Shown here: positions 1 to 10,323 of the stretch, in pieces
How positions within the stretch are numbered: the first letter of the stretch is position 1
Layout of the letters: each line of letters opens with the position of its first letter
Origin: Cavenderia fasciculata
Taxonomy: Eukaryota; Evosea; Eumycetozoa; Acytosteliales; Cavenderiaceae
Assembly: GCF_000203815.1 (NCBI RefSeq)
Contig: NW_004457737.1
Span: 1,550,001-1,614,000 of the forward strand
Length of the DNA stretch: 64,000 bases
Direction: 5' to 3'
Notes under the pieces: model-generated
The model's input: only the letters and a program-made list of their open reading frames with translations
Told to the model about the DNA's origin: nothing
The model's database searches: none
Translations under genes and position numbers: made by a program

Positions 1-219
1 TATATACAATCCTACGACTTCTGGTGATAGGAATAATGGAAAAGTTACAAAATTAAACAAAAGAATAGAAAATGTTGGATAGATAATGATTCTTGAATAA
101 CTATTTCTTAAGAGCGTTATCCAAAAGAAATGGAATATGATAAATATACATCCTATGATCGATAGTATATAGCACACTAATTCGAATATCTTTGCTGTAA
201 GTACATTATCTGATGTCAT
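1..219 (-). CDS. N-terminal fragment of a multi-pass membrane protein (possible 7TM receptor)
   Basis: A 73-codon open frame starts at ATG 219 and runs off the left edge. The visible residues form two hydrophobic segments (about residues 12-33 and 42-62) separated by a short basic loop with the motif LLRNSYSR. This helix-loop-helix layout, with no signal peptide, resembles the first two membrane helices of dictyostelid cAMP-receptor-like or frizzled-like 7TM receptors. That assignment is inference: too little is visible to see a family signature, and a different multi-pass protein is possible. Confidence 0.5.
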   Translation of the reverse strand, partial: MTSDNVLTAKIFELVCYILSIIGCIFIIFHFFWITLLRNSYSRIIIYPTFSILLFNFVTFPLFLSPEVVGLYI

Positions 220-301
220 CTATTATTGATAATGATGTATATATTAGTTGAGGGTTTGAAGTTAAGTTGATAGATTGATTGGTTGAGGTACTAGATAGAT
301 A

Positions 302-339
<38 letters not shown>

Positions 340-786
340 AGTACTTCTATTCTATAGATAGGTATGTAGCCGTAGTAGTAAGTAGTAAATAAATAAATAT
401 GTATGTTTTAAGATTTATTAATAAGAAATGTGTTGTAGGAGATGATGGGGGGTGGTCATAGCAATTACTCTCCTCCTCGTTGATGATTGAAACAAGCAAA
501 GTTCGTCCAACATGTTTTTTCAATTTTTTTAATATTTTTTGGATAATGACACACGATCATTGTGATCAACATGCTAAAGAGTTTGCAACATTCAAAGTAT
601 ACTTACTGCACAGTCGTTTTCTATCATCTTCATCCATCCTCTTATTCAAACAAAGATACACTCCATTTGTATATATATACACGACAATAACAATAGATTG
701 GTTTAGATCATATCATATTTGAACGTACAACAACAACGAAAACGACAACAAATATATAGATAGATAGATAGATTTAGTAGTAAAGA
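220..786. other. Intergenic region between divergent genes
   Basis: This is the shared upstream region of the membrane-protein gene (-) and the Lys/Glu-rich gene (+). It holds the GATT tract and a short GATA run at about 758-773, directly before the downstream gene. An 80-codon open frame at 480-722 looks like chance: its composition is not protein-like and it has no intron or context. No RNA gene was seen. Confidence 0.6.
302..337. repeat. (GATT)9 tetranucleotide tract
   Basis: Nine perfect GATT units lie upstream of the membrane-protein gene. They are preceded by shorter GATA and GATT runs. The same unit recurs inside three introns of this window (near 5933, 38217 and 63302). Confidence 0.9.
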
Positions 787-1413
787 ATGAACTACAATTC
801 ATATTCAGTTATTTTATCAACACTTAAATTACAAGGAGCTCTTACTAGAAAGCAACTATGGGAGTTTTCAAGAGCTAGTAATCTCTTCCCAAGTTCGATG
901 GACTTTAAAAAGAAGATGGATACATTGTTGACGACCGAACGTATCGGTAGAAAGAGCGAATATCAATTCAACCCAAAGAAAAATATGAACATGAAGAACT
1001 TGTTCAAGTTTGAAATGATCGCCGATCACGACAGAAACTCGATACCACAGGAAGTGTTGAGTCGTGTACAAATATCTATAGACAAAACTTTGGAGGAACA
1101 ACGTTTGCAAAAGATTCGTGAAGAACAAGAAAAGGCAGACAGAGTATCCAAGGAAGAGAAGCTCAAGGCTAAGTTATTGGAGAACAAGGAACAAGAAAAG
1201 GTTAAAAAAGAGGAACAACAAAAACAACGTATTCAACAAGCTATGGAAAAGAGTTCAAAAATTATATGCAAAGAAATAATAATAAACAACATGGATATAT
1301 ATTTAATAATAGTAAATAACAGAGATGCGTTGAATTGGAATATATATATATATGGATGGGCACAAAAAAAAACAAAGGGATTGGTTCCAAATCATTCCAG
1401 GTTGCCCAATTAA
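787..1413 (+). CDS. Small Lys/Glu-rich protein, unrecognised
   Basis: An open frame of 208 codons. Residues 1-75 look folded, with the motif LTRKQLWE near residue 19. Residues 95-150 form a strongly charged Lys/Glu/Gln helix, probably a coiled coil. The composition would fit a small mitochondrial-ribosome or RNA-associated protein, but I do not recognise the family. After about residue 155 the composition changes abruptly to Ile/Asn-rich. There, another frame ends naturally in a hydrophilic tail with a stop at about 1310. The true C-terminus may therefore differ through an unseen intron or an indel. The start is the first ATG after an A-rich leader. Confidence 0.65.
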   Translation: MNYNSYSVILSTLKLQGALTRKQLWEFSRASNLFPSSMDFKKKMDTLLTTERIGRKSEYQFNPKKNMNMKNLFKFEMIADHDRNSIPQEVLSRVQISIDKTLEEQRLQKIREEQEKADRVSKEEKLKAKLLENKEQEKVKKEEQQKQRIQQAMEKSSKIICKEIIINNMDIYLIIVNNRDALNWNIYIYGWAQKKTKGLVPNHSRLPN

Positions 1414-1592
1414 ATTTTTTTTTTGTCATTATGCCTCAATCATTTATTCGAATCTAATTTAAATTAAATATATATATACATATACGAGACCCGATGATGT
1501 ATGGGAAGAGGAGGAGGTAGAAGAGGAGTAGAGGAGGGAGGTGAATATAAAAAAAGGTTGATCATTGACCAACCTATTTTGTATGTAAAGTT

Positions 1593-2201
1593 TTAATAGA
1601 AAAACTTTCTGTATAAAAGAATAAGGAATATAACAAATACAATGATAATAAGTCTATCGAGACTAGTTGTGCTTGGTGGGGAATTTACAGCTTGATTGGC
1701 GGCTTGAACTGGTGCCGCTGCTGCTGCTACCACTGGATCTGCTGCAATATTTCTTCTAGTCACCTGACCAGCAGCCACAGCTGTTGTTGCTGCTGGTGGT
1801 TGTAGAGTATTTGATACCAATCTAGGTGAACCATTGTTATTTGGTGTAGAGGTTGCCGCTGGTGGTGTTGTAGATTTTGGTGTCATTGGTTTTGGTGTTG
1901 TAGAAGACTTGGTAGGTGTTGTAGATATGGATTGTTGTTGTGGTGGTGGTGTTGTAGATTTTGGTGCCATTGGCTTTGGTGTTGTAATTTGAGTTTGAAT
2001 GGGAGGAGTAGTGGATGATAATGGTGACGACGTTGATAAATTAGTTGTATTGAAATGTTTTGTATCCACTGTTGATTCATTGGCCTCTATTGGTTTTGGC
2101 TCGGCTCTTATTGAGTTGAGTTGTTCTCCATCATTTATATTATTATTATTATTATTATTTACATTACTAATCTCTTCTTCTTGATTGTTATTAGTATTAT
2201 C

Positions 2202-2245
<44 letters not shown>

Positions 2246-2936
2246 CTTCTTTGGTTGCATCAATAACATCATCTGATGAGCCAGTATCAACAGTAGTAGT
2301 TGATGATGTAGAAGTAGTTGATGTAGTTGAAGTTGTACTTGTAGTACTACTACTATTATCAGTAGTTGGAGCCTTTTCAATCTTTGGTAGTGCTGTTCTA
2401 TTATGTACTCCACACTTTGAACAACTCCAATGTAACGATGCATTTGCCAATAACTTTCTCTCTGCTGGTGGGTATTCGACAGCACCAGCTGCACCATTAG
2501 CTTCTGTTGGCATGAACCCAATCAATGCAATCAAAATTGTAGAAATGCTCCACGATGGCATCCATGTCTCTGGATGATGCGCCGATATCGACAAGCAGAT
2601 CTTTGCACCCTCTTGAAATCTTCCATTTGGTGTCAACAATACGATATTGGGTGGTTTGAAAGGATACTCTGCAGGGAGAATGATACGACCATGATAAATT
2701 CCACCTTGGAAATCAGTTCCACTTGCTCCCCTTATTGTGAAATGCCATTCAAACATATTATCCTATATATTATAATCAATGCATTAATTCATATTATTCT
2801 CTTCTCTTCTCTTCTCTTCTTCTTTTCCTCTCTTCCTTTCTCTTACCTCTAATGGTGCAGCTGTATAATCTGGAGATGGATCCGATTGCATTTCTTGTAT
2901 CTCTCTCATAATTCTCTTGGCTGCTGGGTTTGCCAT
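1593..2936 (-). CDS. Ubiquitin-conjugating enzyme E2 J (UBE2J/Ubc6-like), ER tail-anchored
   Basis: Two exons, 2936-2847 and 2762-1593, give 419 residues. The UBC fold spans about residues 5-150. It has the UBE2J/Ubc6 variant active site, where the usual HPN is replaced by TPNGRF, followed by the catalytic Cys at about residue 86 in KICLSIS and then HHPETW and PSWS motifs. A Pro/Thr/Gln/Asn-rich linker leads to a C-terminal hydrophobic segment (about 396-415) followed by RKFF, a tail anchor. The family transfers ubiquitin in ER-associated degradation from the cytosolic face of the ER. The first exon (MANPAAKR start) is too short to stand out alone, but the splice closes the frame exactly. A poly-Gln run lies in the linker. 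Confidence 0.93.
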
Positions 2937-3382
2937 TATTTATTGTCTCTTTTTCTAGTTCTTCTTGAAAGTAAAACCTAAGTAGTACAAACTATAGTTC
3001 TGTTACTGACTATGACTAACTATTCTCTTTCCTTTTGTTTGTTTGTTTGTAGTAGACCGATCGATCGATTGTGATAATTCCTTTATATTGAATATAATCT
3101 TTTAAGAAGGAATGGAAGTGTAACTGTAATGTATATCTATTGACAATTATACATAAATAAATAAATAAATAAATAAATGAATGAAGTTAAATTGCGTCTT
3201 GTGACTATGCAACATGTTCAGGTGACGCAGCACAAGCTGCAAATATAAAAAACCAAAAAAGAGTGAGATTGGGAATAATAAAATAGGTTTTATTAAAGTT
3301 TATGAATAAATAATGGATTGTGTGATTTGTGTGATTTGTGGTTGGTATTATACTTGATTTGAATGATGGTGACTATGATGAT
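2937..3382. other. Intergenic region
   Basis: Upstream of the UBE2J gene and downstream of the profilin-like gene, both on the minus strand. It holds an AAAT tetranucleotide tract (3153-3178) and A/T runs. No gene was seen. Confidence 0.6.
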
Positions 3383-4041
3383 TTAAAATGATCTGGCACA
3401 TGCTTCAGTGGCAATGAGAGCATTTTGAGAATTAACCTTGTTGCTGTGATAGGCAATGACAATGTGGTTGCCAGACTTGACAATGACAACTCCATCTGGA
3501 CCAAGCTTGGCTGTGATACTTGTCATTGTGTTATGGAGTGATGGGTATTTACTACGATCGTAATCCAAATTGATTTATCCATCCATTTGCCAATAATAAT
3601 AATAATTGGAAAGAGAGAAAAGGAAATGAAAAAGGATGGTGATTAATAAACAATACAATATTAATATTATAGAGAATAGAGAGAATAGAGAGAAAGAGAG
3701 AGACTATTGGCCAAACCAACAATCAATCAATCAATTCTCTATATTAATCATTAAACTCAAACTTACCGGCCAAGGAAAATAACGGCAGATGCCTTTGATG
3801 GATCTATTATAAAGTTAAATAACAAGTAAGAGTTAATAATCATCCATTCATTCATTCATTCATTCAAGAGATAAACTAGTCTAAAATCTATGTTACCTTC
3901 TAAATCATTGACAATAGTTTTGATTTCAGATTGAGGTAAACCTCCGAAACCTTCAGACTTTGTAAGTGATGAACCGTTTTTGTCGACGACTTCAACCTTT
4001 GTAATTCCTTGTGAGAGTAACTTTTCAATTGCTGCTTGCAT
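3383..4041 (-). CDS. Divergent profilin-like protein
   Basis: Three exons (4041-3897, 3803-3767, 3551-3383) join in frame to give 116 residues. The order of elements follows profilin: a KNGSSLTKSEGF strand matching the DGNxWAxSxGF region, a helix, an LGRKY strand, then GPDGVVIVKSGNHIVIAYHS matching the profilin strand that precedes the C-terminal helix. Profilins bind G-actin, poly-proline and phosphoinositides in the cytosol. Two differences stand out. The N-terminal helix with the conserved Trp-Gln-x-Tyr-Val motif is missing, and the product is about 10 residues short. Because those aromatic residues form the poly-proline site, that function may be lost (inference). A Roadblock/LC7 or MP1 relation was considered but fits less well. 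Confidence 0.7.
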
Positions 4042-5195
4042 TCTTCAATTATTGCTGTTATAGTGTATAAATATTGTTATTGTATCTTTGTATATTGTTA
4101 ATTAATATAACTAATGTCTTTTTGCTCATCAACTTTAGATACTTTATTGGTGCCCTTTCCCTTTAAAAAATCAAAAAAAAAAGTGTGGTTTCACTGAAAA
4201 TTTGGCGTCACACTGCTCAAAAATAATGGGAGTGGAGTAGGATGAGCTTGATTTCCAGGACATTTTTATCCCAATATTGGACTACTGGATTATTGTCAGG
4301 CTCTGTTGGTATATATGATAAGGAGATGGCAGCCAGCTTCCCAAACATCATGACATGATAAAAACAATGACACCCATTTTTATTCAGGACGTGTCCACTC
4401 CATGCCAAAGAAAGAGGTATGACCAAGTGCAAAGTGGATTCTTTGGGAAAGTGACATTACTGAGAATTCAATTTTTTTTGTCTTCTCTCTTCCGAAAGTT
4501 GGTTGTCACGAACAAAACTTATCTCTTTCTTTTTTTTTATTATTACTACACGTACAACTATTTTATCTCTTTACATTTTATCTCTTTTGAGATCGAGATA
4601 ATAATAATATTTCTATTACAAAAATTAATATGAGAGATAGAGAGAGAGAAGAAAAGAGATAATAGTAGTTATAAATGAGAGCAAAGACATAGAGAGCAAA
4701 AGTTAACATGTTTAGCTTAATCAAAAGAGAGATCGTAAAATAGGATTATTCACTAACAAACAAAAAAAAAAAAAAGAATATGATACACATGTCATACAGT
4801 CGTGTGAGAGTAGTGTAGTAATAGTAGTGAAGTGTAATCATATATATATATAGATACATATTACCTCCACAAAAATATAATGTTGAGAGATAGAGACAGA
4901 GGTAAATTGATTTCTCTCCTCTCATAAAAAAAAAATGAGACCGTTAAAAAATTCAAACCATTTTTTTTTCCATCCTCCTCTCACTCTCTTTGTTTCTCGC
5001 CCTCACACTAAAGTTATCAATAGTAGAAGACTATTTATTTGATTATATAATATAGTTAGAGTACTATATAATATACATATCATCAGCATCATATTATCGA
5101 TTCAATATAGCAATACTACCCGAAAACAATAATAGTAGTATAATCCCTTCTCCTTCTTCACATATAACAACTATAAATATATATATTTATCAAAG
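4042..5195. other. Divergent intergenic region
   Basis: This 1.15 kb region lies between the starts of the profilin-like gene (-) and the ANP32-like gene (+). It is A/T-rich with poly-A and poly-T runs and purine-rich GAGAGA patches. A CT-rich, then AT-rich stretch sits just before the ANP32 start. Two open frames (4217-4432 and 4355-4633) overlap on opposite strands and look random. No RNA gene was recognised. Confidence 0.55.
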
Positions 5196-6810
5196 ATGGA
5201 TGCAGCTATACAATCAATTATTCGTGATCAAGATCCAAAGGAATTAAAACAATTGGTTCTCGATCAAAGAAGAGTTCAAAAGTTATCAGATCTAAAGCAT
5301 TTCATAAAGTTGGAGAAATTGTCATTAAATAATTGTCATTTACAATCTATCGAAACACTACCACCTTTACCTACACTCAAAAAGGTATGATCTACTATCC
5401 ATATATATATTTATATACATACACACATAGAGTAGTAGTCATCATAAATGATTATTATTACAATGGAAAAAAAAGATCAGGTGACACTGACACATGTGTC
5501 TCTTTTCTTAATACTCTGTTTACTTATTTCTGTTCTTTCTCACTTCTTCTTCTAGCTTGAGTTAAATGATAATAGAATATCAGGAGGTTTGGTTGCATTA
5601 TCGGGCTTTACAAACTTGGGATCATTAAGTCTTAGCGGAAATCAAATTAAAACATTAGAGGATCTTTTGCCTTTAGTAAGTATCCACCCATCAGGATAAC
5701 TCTACACTTATTGCGGTTTACTTATATATACTTTGTTGTTTAGAAACATTTAACTTCACTTCAATATTTGGATTTGTTTGGATGCCCTGTCACCACATTG
5801 AAAGATTATTCACAAAATTTGTTTCAAATGATTGGTTCGTTGGTTGCATTGGATGGTTATTACAAGTAAGACTACTGCTACTACTATAGTTATAGATACA
5901 TTATATTGGACAGATGGATTAACATTATTTGATTGATTGATTGATTGTAATTAGGGATGGAAAGGAATACGATTATTCAGAGAGTGATTCGGATGGAGAT
6001 GATGACTCTGAAGATGACGACGACGATGATGATTATAGTGATGACGATGACGATGAAGATGATCAAGAGGATGAGGAAGCAGCCAACGGTCATAATGGAA
6101 AGACAGTCAAGAAATCATTGCCACAACAACAATACCAACAACAGGTCGGCGGGGATGAGGACGACTCTGAAGACGACGATGAAGAGGAACAGTCCAATTC
6201 AGACGGACTCGATTATCTAAGAAGAAACCCATCATACCAAAAACAAATCGTGCAACAGTACGACGACAGCGATGATGAGGATGACAGTCAAGACTCGGAC
6301 GACTCTGACGACGACGACGATGATGATGCCCAATCATACCAAACTACCACCACTACAACCACAACTACCACTTCAACTAGAGTCTATCATAGCGATGACG
6401 ACGAGGATTCCGATACTGACTCTACAGATGACTCTGACGATGATACCACCCAACAACAACAACAAAGACCATCCGTCGCAGAGTTGTTAAGCAATTATAA
6501 CAAGGCAGAGGAGGATCCAGACTACCAACCATCGAGTGAAAGCGAGGAAGAGATATCAGACGACGACGAAGACGTTCACCAAGATGGAGACGAAGAGGAA
6601 GAGGAAGAAAGTGATTATGATGAAGATAAAATTGTTGAACACTACAAAAAACTTAGAAGTCAAGGTGTTCAACCTGGACAAGAAGAAATCATTAGTGAAG
6701 GAGATGATGATGATGATGACGAGGAGGATGAGGAGGATGATCAAGAATATGAGCAAAAGAGAAAGAGACAAGATAAAGATTTCCCAGCACCAAAGAAACG
6801 TGCAATTTAA
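5196..6810 (+). CDS. ANP32-like acidic leucine-rich nuclear phosphoprotein
   Basis: Four exons (5196-5384, 5556-5675, 5744-5865, 5955-6810) give 428 residues. Residues 1-145 carry leucine-rich repeats (KLEKLSLNNC, LELNDNRISGG, LGSLSLSGNQI, LQYLDLFGCP) and an LRR-cap, in the same order as ANP32/LANP proteins. From about residue 150 the chain is a very long Asp/Glu/Ser tail. It ends in basic clusters (KRKR, PKKR) likely to be a nuclear signal. ANP32 proteins bind histones, act as chaperones and modulate histone acetylation and mRNA export. The acidic tail, about 270 residues and broken by Gln and Thr runs, is longer than in animal members. Intron 3 holds a GATT repeat. Confidence 0.9.
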
Positions 6811-7090
6811 AAATATTTAAATAATAGATAATAGAAAACCAAAAGAATAATATATATTAAAAATCAAACAGATCAACAATAATATCAATGCCTAGGCACA
6901 CAAATAATAATAATAATAATTAGCCAACTTACTAATCCCTCTTTCTCCCCCCAAATCCAACAACAACAACAAACAATCATCTTCCAAAAATAAAGGAATT
7001 AATATGTAATATATTATATATATATATAATAGTGAGAGAGAGAGTTGACACTGTCCTTTTTCCATCTTTCTTTTTTTTATTTTATTTTGA

Positions 7091-9422
7091 TTAAATAAAT
7101 ACATCAACAACATCTTGAGTTTGAATTGTAAACAATACATTTGATATTATTTTGATATCTTCCTTGCCATCAAAGTTTGAAATATGGAATGTTACGGATT
7201 TGGCTGCATTGGGTGGATTGAATTGTTGTTTTATAAATTCAATCATCGCATGATTGTCCTTGTTTGTTCCCTTGTAGTCTGGAAATAGAGTTTTAAAATC
7301 GATAGCATTTTTAATCTTTTCATTAAACCCTTCTCTTTCAGTGAGAACAATGATGGCTGGTACATTTGATTGACTTGATAATAGTTTGAATAGTTGTATT
7401 GATTTAATTAAACTATTTACAGGCGGACTATTAAGACTTGGTGAACTCATTAATTCTTTTCTTGGACTTATTATTGGACTTAGTATTGGACTTGTTACAT
7501 CTAAATAAATAATAAATAAATAATAAAAAATAATTAAAATGTTGTTTGGTTTAAAATAGAGAACAGTTGATTTGTTTAACATACCAGAATTTAAAGATAT
7601 ATTTGACAAGGCAGGTTTTAGGGTAAGTAATTTCTTTCGATTTAGTACAGATGATGGATTAGTTATTTCGACTGGATTGAGGAATGGTGGGAAATCAGAT
7701 GATGTAGTATTGAAACTTGCAAGTGAACAACACCAAATAAATGCCTTGGCATCACTAAAATCTTTAATCCATTTTTCAGTCAATGATGATGGGTGACTAG
7801 TCAACATGGATGATATATCGGTAATCCTTATTTCATTCATTACATAGTATTCTGGTATTGTATTTCTAGAATATATAATTTGATCCAATATATCACTATC
7901 TTCAAATCTTTTAATTTCCATATTATTATTACTATTATTTAAATTATTACTACTATTATTATTATTACTATTATGATTATTATTATTGTTTTGAAGATTA
8001 CCAATAAATACTCTTTCTAAAATCGAATAATTTCTTTTTTAAATAAATAAATAAATAAATAAATTAGAATCATGTGATGATCTATCTCTCCCTTTTTGAC
8101 AGACTGTCTAACTATAGTTACTCTATTGCATGTTGAAGATAAATTGGTAAAGAATGTTTAAATGATGGATTTGAATAAATAGATTGGACAGATGGATCAT
8201 TCCAAAATAATCTCAAATCCAATAGTGATTGTTGTGGTAGAGGTCTGACAGTGTATGCATCGTCTTTAATTTTTGATAGTTTGGCAATGATTTCGTTTCT
8301 CCTAGATTCTGATAACACACCACTTTGTAATTGTAGTGGTGGTGTTGGGTGTGGTAGCTGCTGACTCTGTAGATGGGGAGGGACATGTTGTTGATTTTGT
8401 TTGATGATCATTTGATCGACGACTTGTTTGGCGAGTAGTCTCAACACGGATACTGCACAATCGACCATATAATTATTGTACCAGTGTCTATCAATATCAT
8501 TTACTCCACTGTGTGTCTTTATGCCTCGCAGCACCAGATCCAATTTACAATTTGACATTCCCAATGCAATCATTTCATTGTAGTTTCGAAGTGCCAACAC
8601 ACCATCCACATTGTGTTTGGCGTGTTTGTCAACAGTCACCTTACTCGCCTTTTTAAATGGATTGTTGTGATAATCATTTACAAATGGGTCATCTATTATT
8701 TCCATATATTCTATTATTCTATAAAATCAATCAATCAATGTTAGTAGTCTTAATCTTTAGTATTGTTACACTACTACTAATACATACTCTCTACATGCAG
8801 TTGATATTGATACTCTCATCCTTTCCTTTCGTAGCTGGTTGGCTATGATCGATCTCTTTTTCAACTCTTCTTTGAGTGTTTCAGTTTGGTCTACTGCACC
8901 ATCCATCACAGACAATAGAGAAGAGTGTTGAGGTGATAGTGTAGATGCAGATGATAACACTGGTGTCTGAGATAGTTTGATGTTTTGGACACTACTACTG
9001 CTACTACTTGTACTACCACCATGGTTATTATTACTATTGTTACTATTACCATTACTATGACTACGAACATGATGGTGATGACTGATCAATAACTCTACCT
9101 GTGCCATTTCATCGGCTGTCGTGGTTCCAATGTTAATAGTTGTTGTCGTTGGTGGCGTGGATGTCTGACATCCAGTCGACCCTTGTTGTTGTTGTTGTTG
9201 TTGTTGTTGTTGGTCATACTCTAGTTTAGTCGGTGACACTGTCATTCCATCTCCATTTCCATTTCCATTTCCATCTCCATCCTCTTGTTCTTGTTTGTTG
9301 AGGAATGTTTGCATATCATTATCAATATTACATTTATCAATATTGCTAATACTACTACTACTACTACTATTACTACTATTACTGCTATTACTGCTTGAAT
9401 TGGTTGGAATAGATTTGATCAT
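7091..9422 (-). CDS. G protein alpha-like protein lacking the GTP-binding motifs (pseudo-Galpha)
   Basis: Four exons (9422-8788, 8718-8122, 8033-7585, 7500-7091) close in frame to 696 residues. Residues 1-175 are Ser/Asn/Gln-rich low complexity. A basic helix (NQLRKERMR, near 195) resembles the Galpha N-terminal helix. Residues about 210-450 resemble the helical domain, including LFWNDPSVQSIY, close to the LWxDPxVQ motif of Galpha. Then SLTEKWIKDF matches the switch II RRKWIHFF region. SIQLFKLLSS and FPDYKG, followed by an IKQQF helix, match the C-terminal Ras-like part. The nucleotide contacts are absent. No GxGxSGKST occurs after the basic helix, DxxG is DISS (483-486), and NKxD is LTER (613-616). 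A divergent heterotrimeric alpha subunit that may act as a scaffold is inferred. Confidence 0.8.
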
Positions 9423-10323
9423 ATTGACCCCCTTTTTTCAAAAAGGTGCATTAATTAAATTAAATAGATAGATATATATATATTTCTATAAAGATGATGG
9501 ATGTTGATAAATGATTAGAAATATGGGAACAAGTACTACTAGTAATACTATGTATGTTCTAGTTTTTGTATTGATTCATGTTTTTATGATGTATTGGTTA
9601 GTGTTTGCAAAAGAGAGAGAGGTGGGGGAAGGTCAATAGTAAACAGTGTGGTAATAGAGAGAGAGTGTGTTTGAAACACAAGCTTTTTATGTACATTTAT
9701 ATCGAAATCGCCAACAGATTGATTGTGTTGATGATGACTATCATTTTCGGACTCTGGATACTGACCGACCACTTGACTTCATTCCCATGCATTTCAATCT
9801 TCTAGAAGTGTCTGGACACTAACTAAACTAACTTATACCTGTTTCATCATCATGTTTGAGAATGAGAATGTATATTTGATAATCTAAAAAAATCTATCAA
9901 ACAAATAATAATATAATATTATACGTGTATAAATTTATTTTCAGAAATGAATAGTTTATTCGATAATGAAGAAGGTGGAAAATAGTAATTTGGAAGGATA
10001 AAAATTATTTTTATTTATTTTTTTTTATTAATTTTTTTGGGATTTGTCACCTCAAAATTTGTTTCTCACTCATAATTAGTTTGTATACAAACAACCTCAT
10101 CAACAACTTTTAATAAACAAATAAATAGCATTCATTCATTCACTTTCTCGAGAGGATAATAGATAGATAGAAGATAGATAGATAGATACATTAGATAGAA
10201 GAAGAAAAAGAAAAACAGAAAAGAAAAGAAGAGTAGTAGTGGTCGTTTAAACTACCTACTTATTCGTACTACATATACTATATTATTATTATTATTAAAA
10301 TAACATAAAATAAATCAATAACA
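9423..10323. other. Divergent intergenic region
   Basis: This 0.9 kb region lies between the Galpha-like start (-) and the RBBP6-like start (+). It holds GATA repeats (about 10162-10190), T runs and an A-rich leader before 10324. The small open frame at 9605-9805 has no supporting features. No RNA gene was recognised. Confidence 0.55.

Noticed and set aside
480-722. 80-codon plus-strand open frame
   Set aside because: Phe-, Ile- and Tyr-rich composition typical of random AT-rich DNA. No match and no splice context.
3383-4041. Roadblock/LC7 or LAMTOR3 (MP1) identity
   Set aside because: The first strand looks similar, but the order of the later strands and the GPDGVVIVKS stretch fit profilin better.
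7091-9422. Three separate genes (Ser-rich protein, unknown middle protein, C-terminal protein)
   Set aside because: Splice sites at 8788/8718, 8122/8033 and 7585/7500 all keep frame, and the joined chain follows the Galpha order.
9605-9805. 66-codon plus-strand open frame
   Set aside because: Lies in the divergent region between two supported genes, overlapped by an antisense frame of equal length. No family features.
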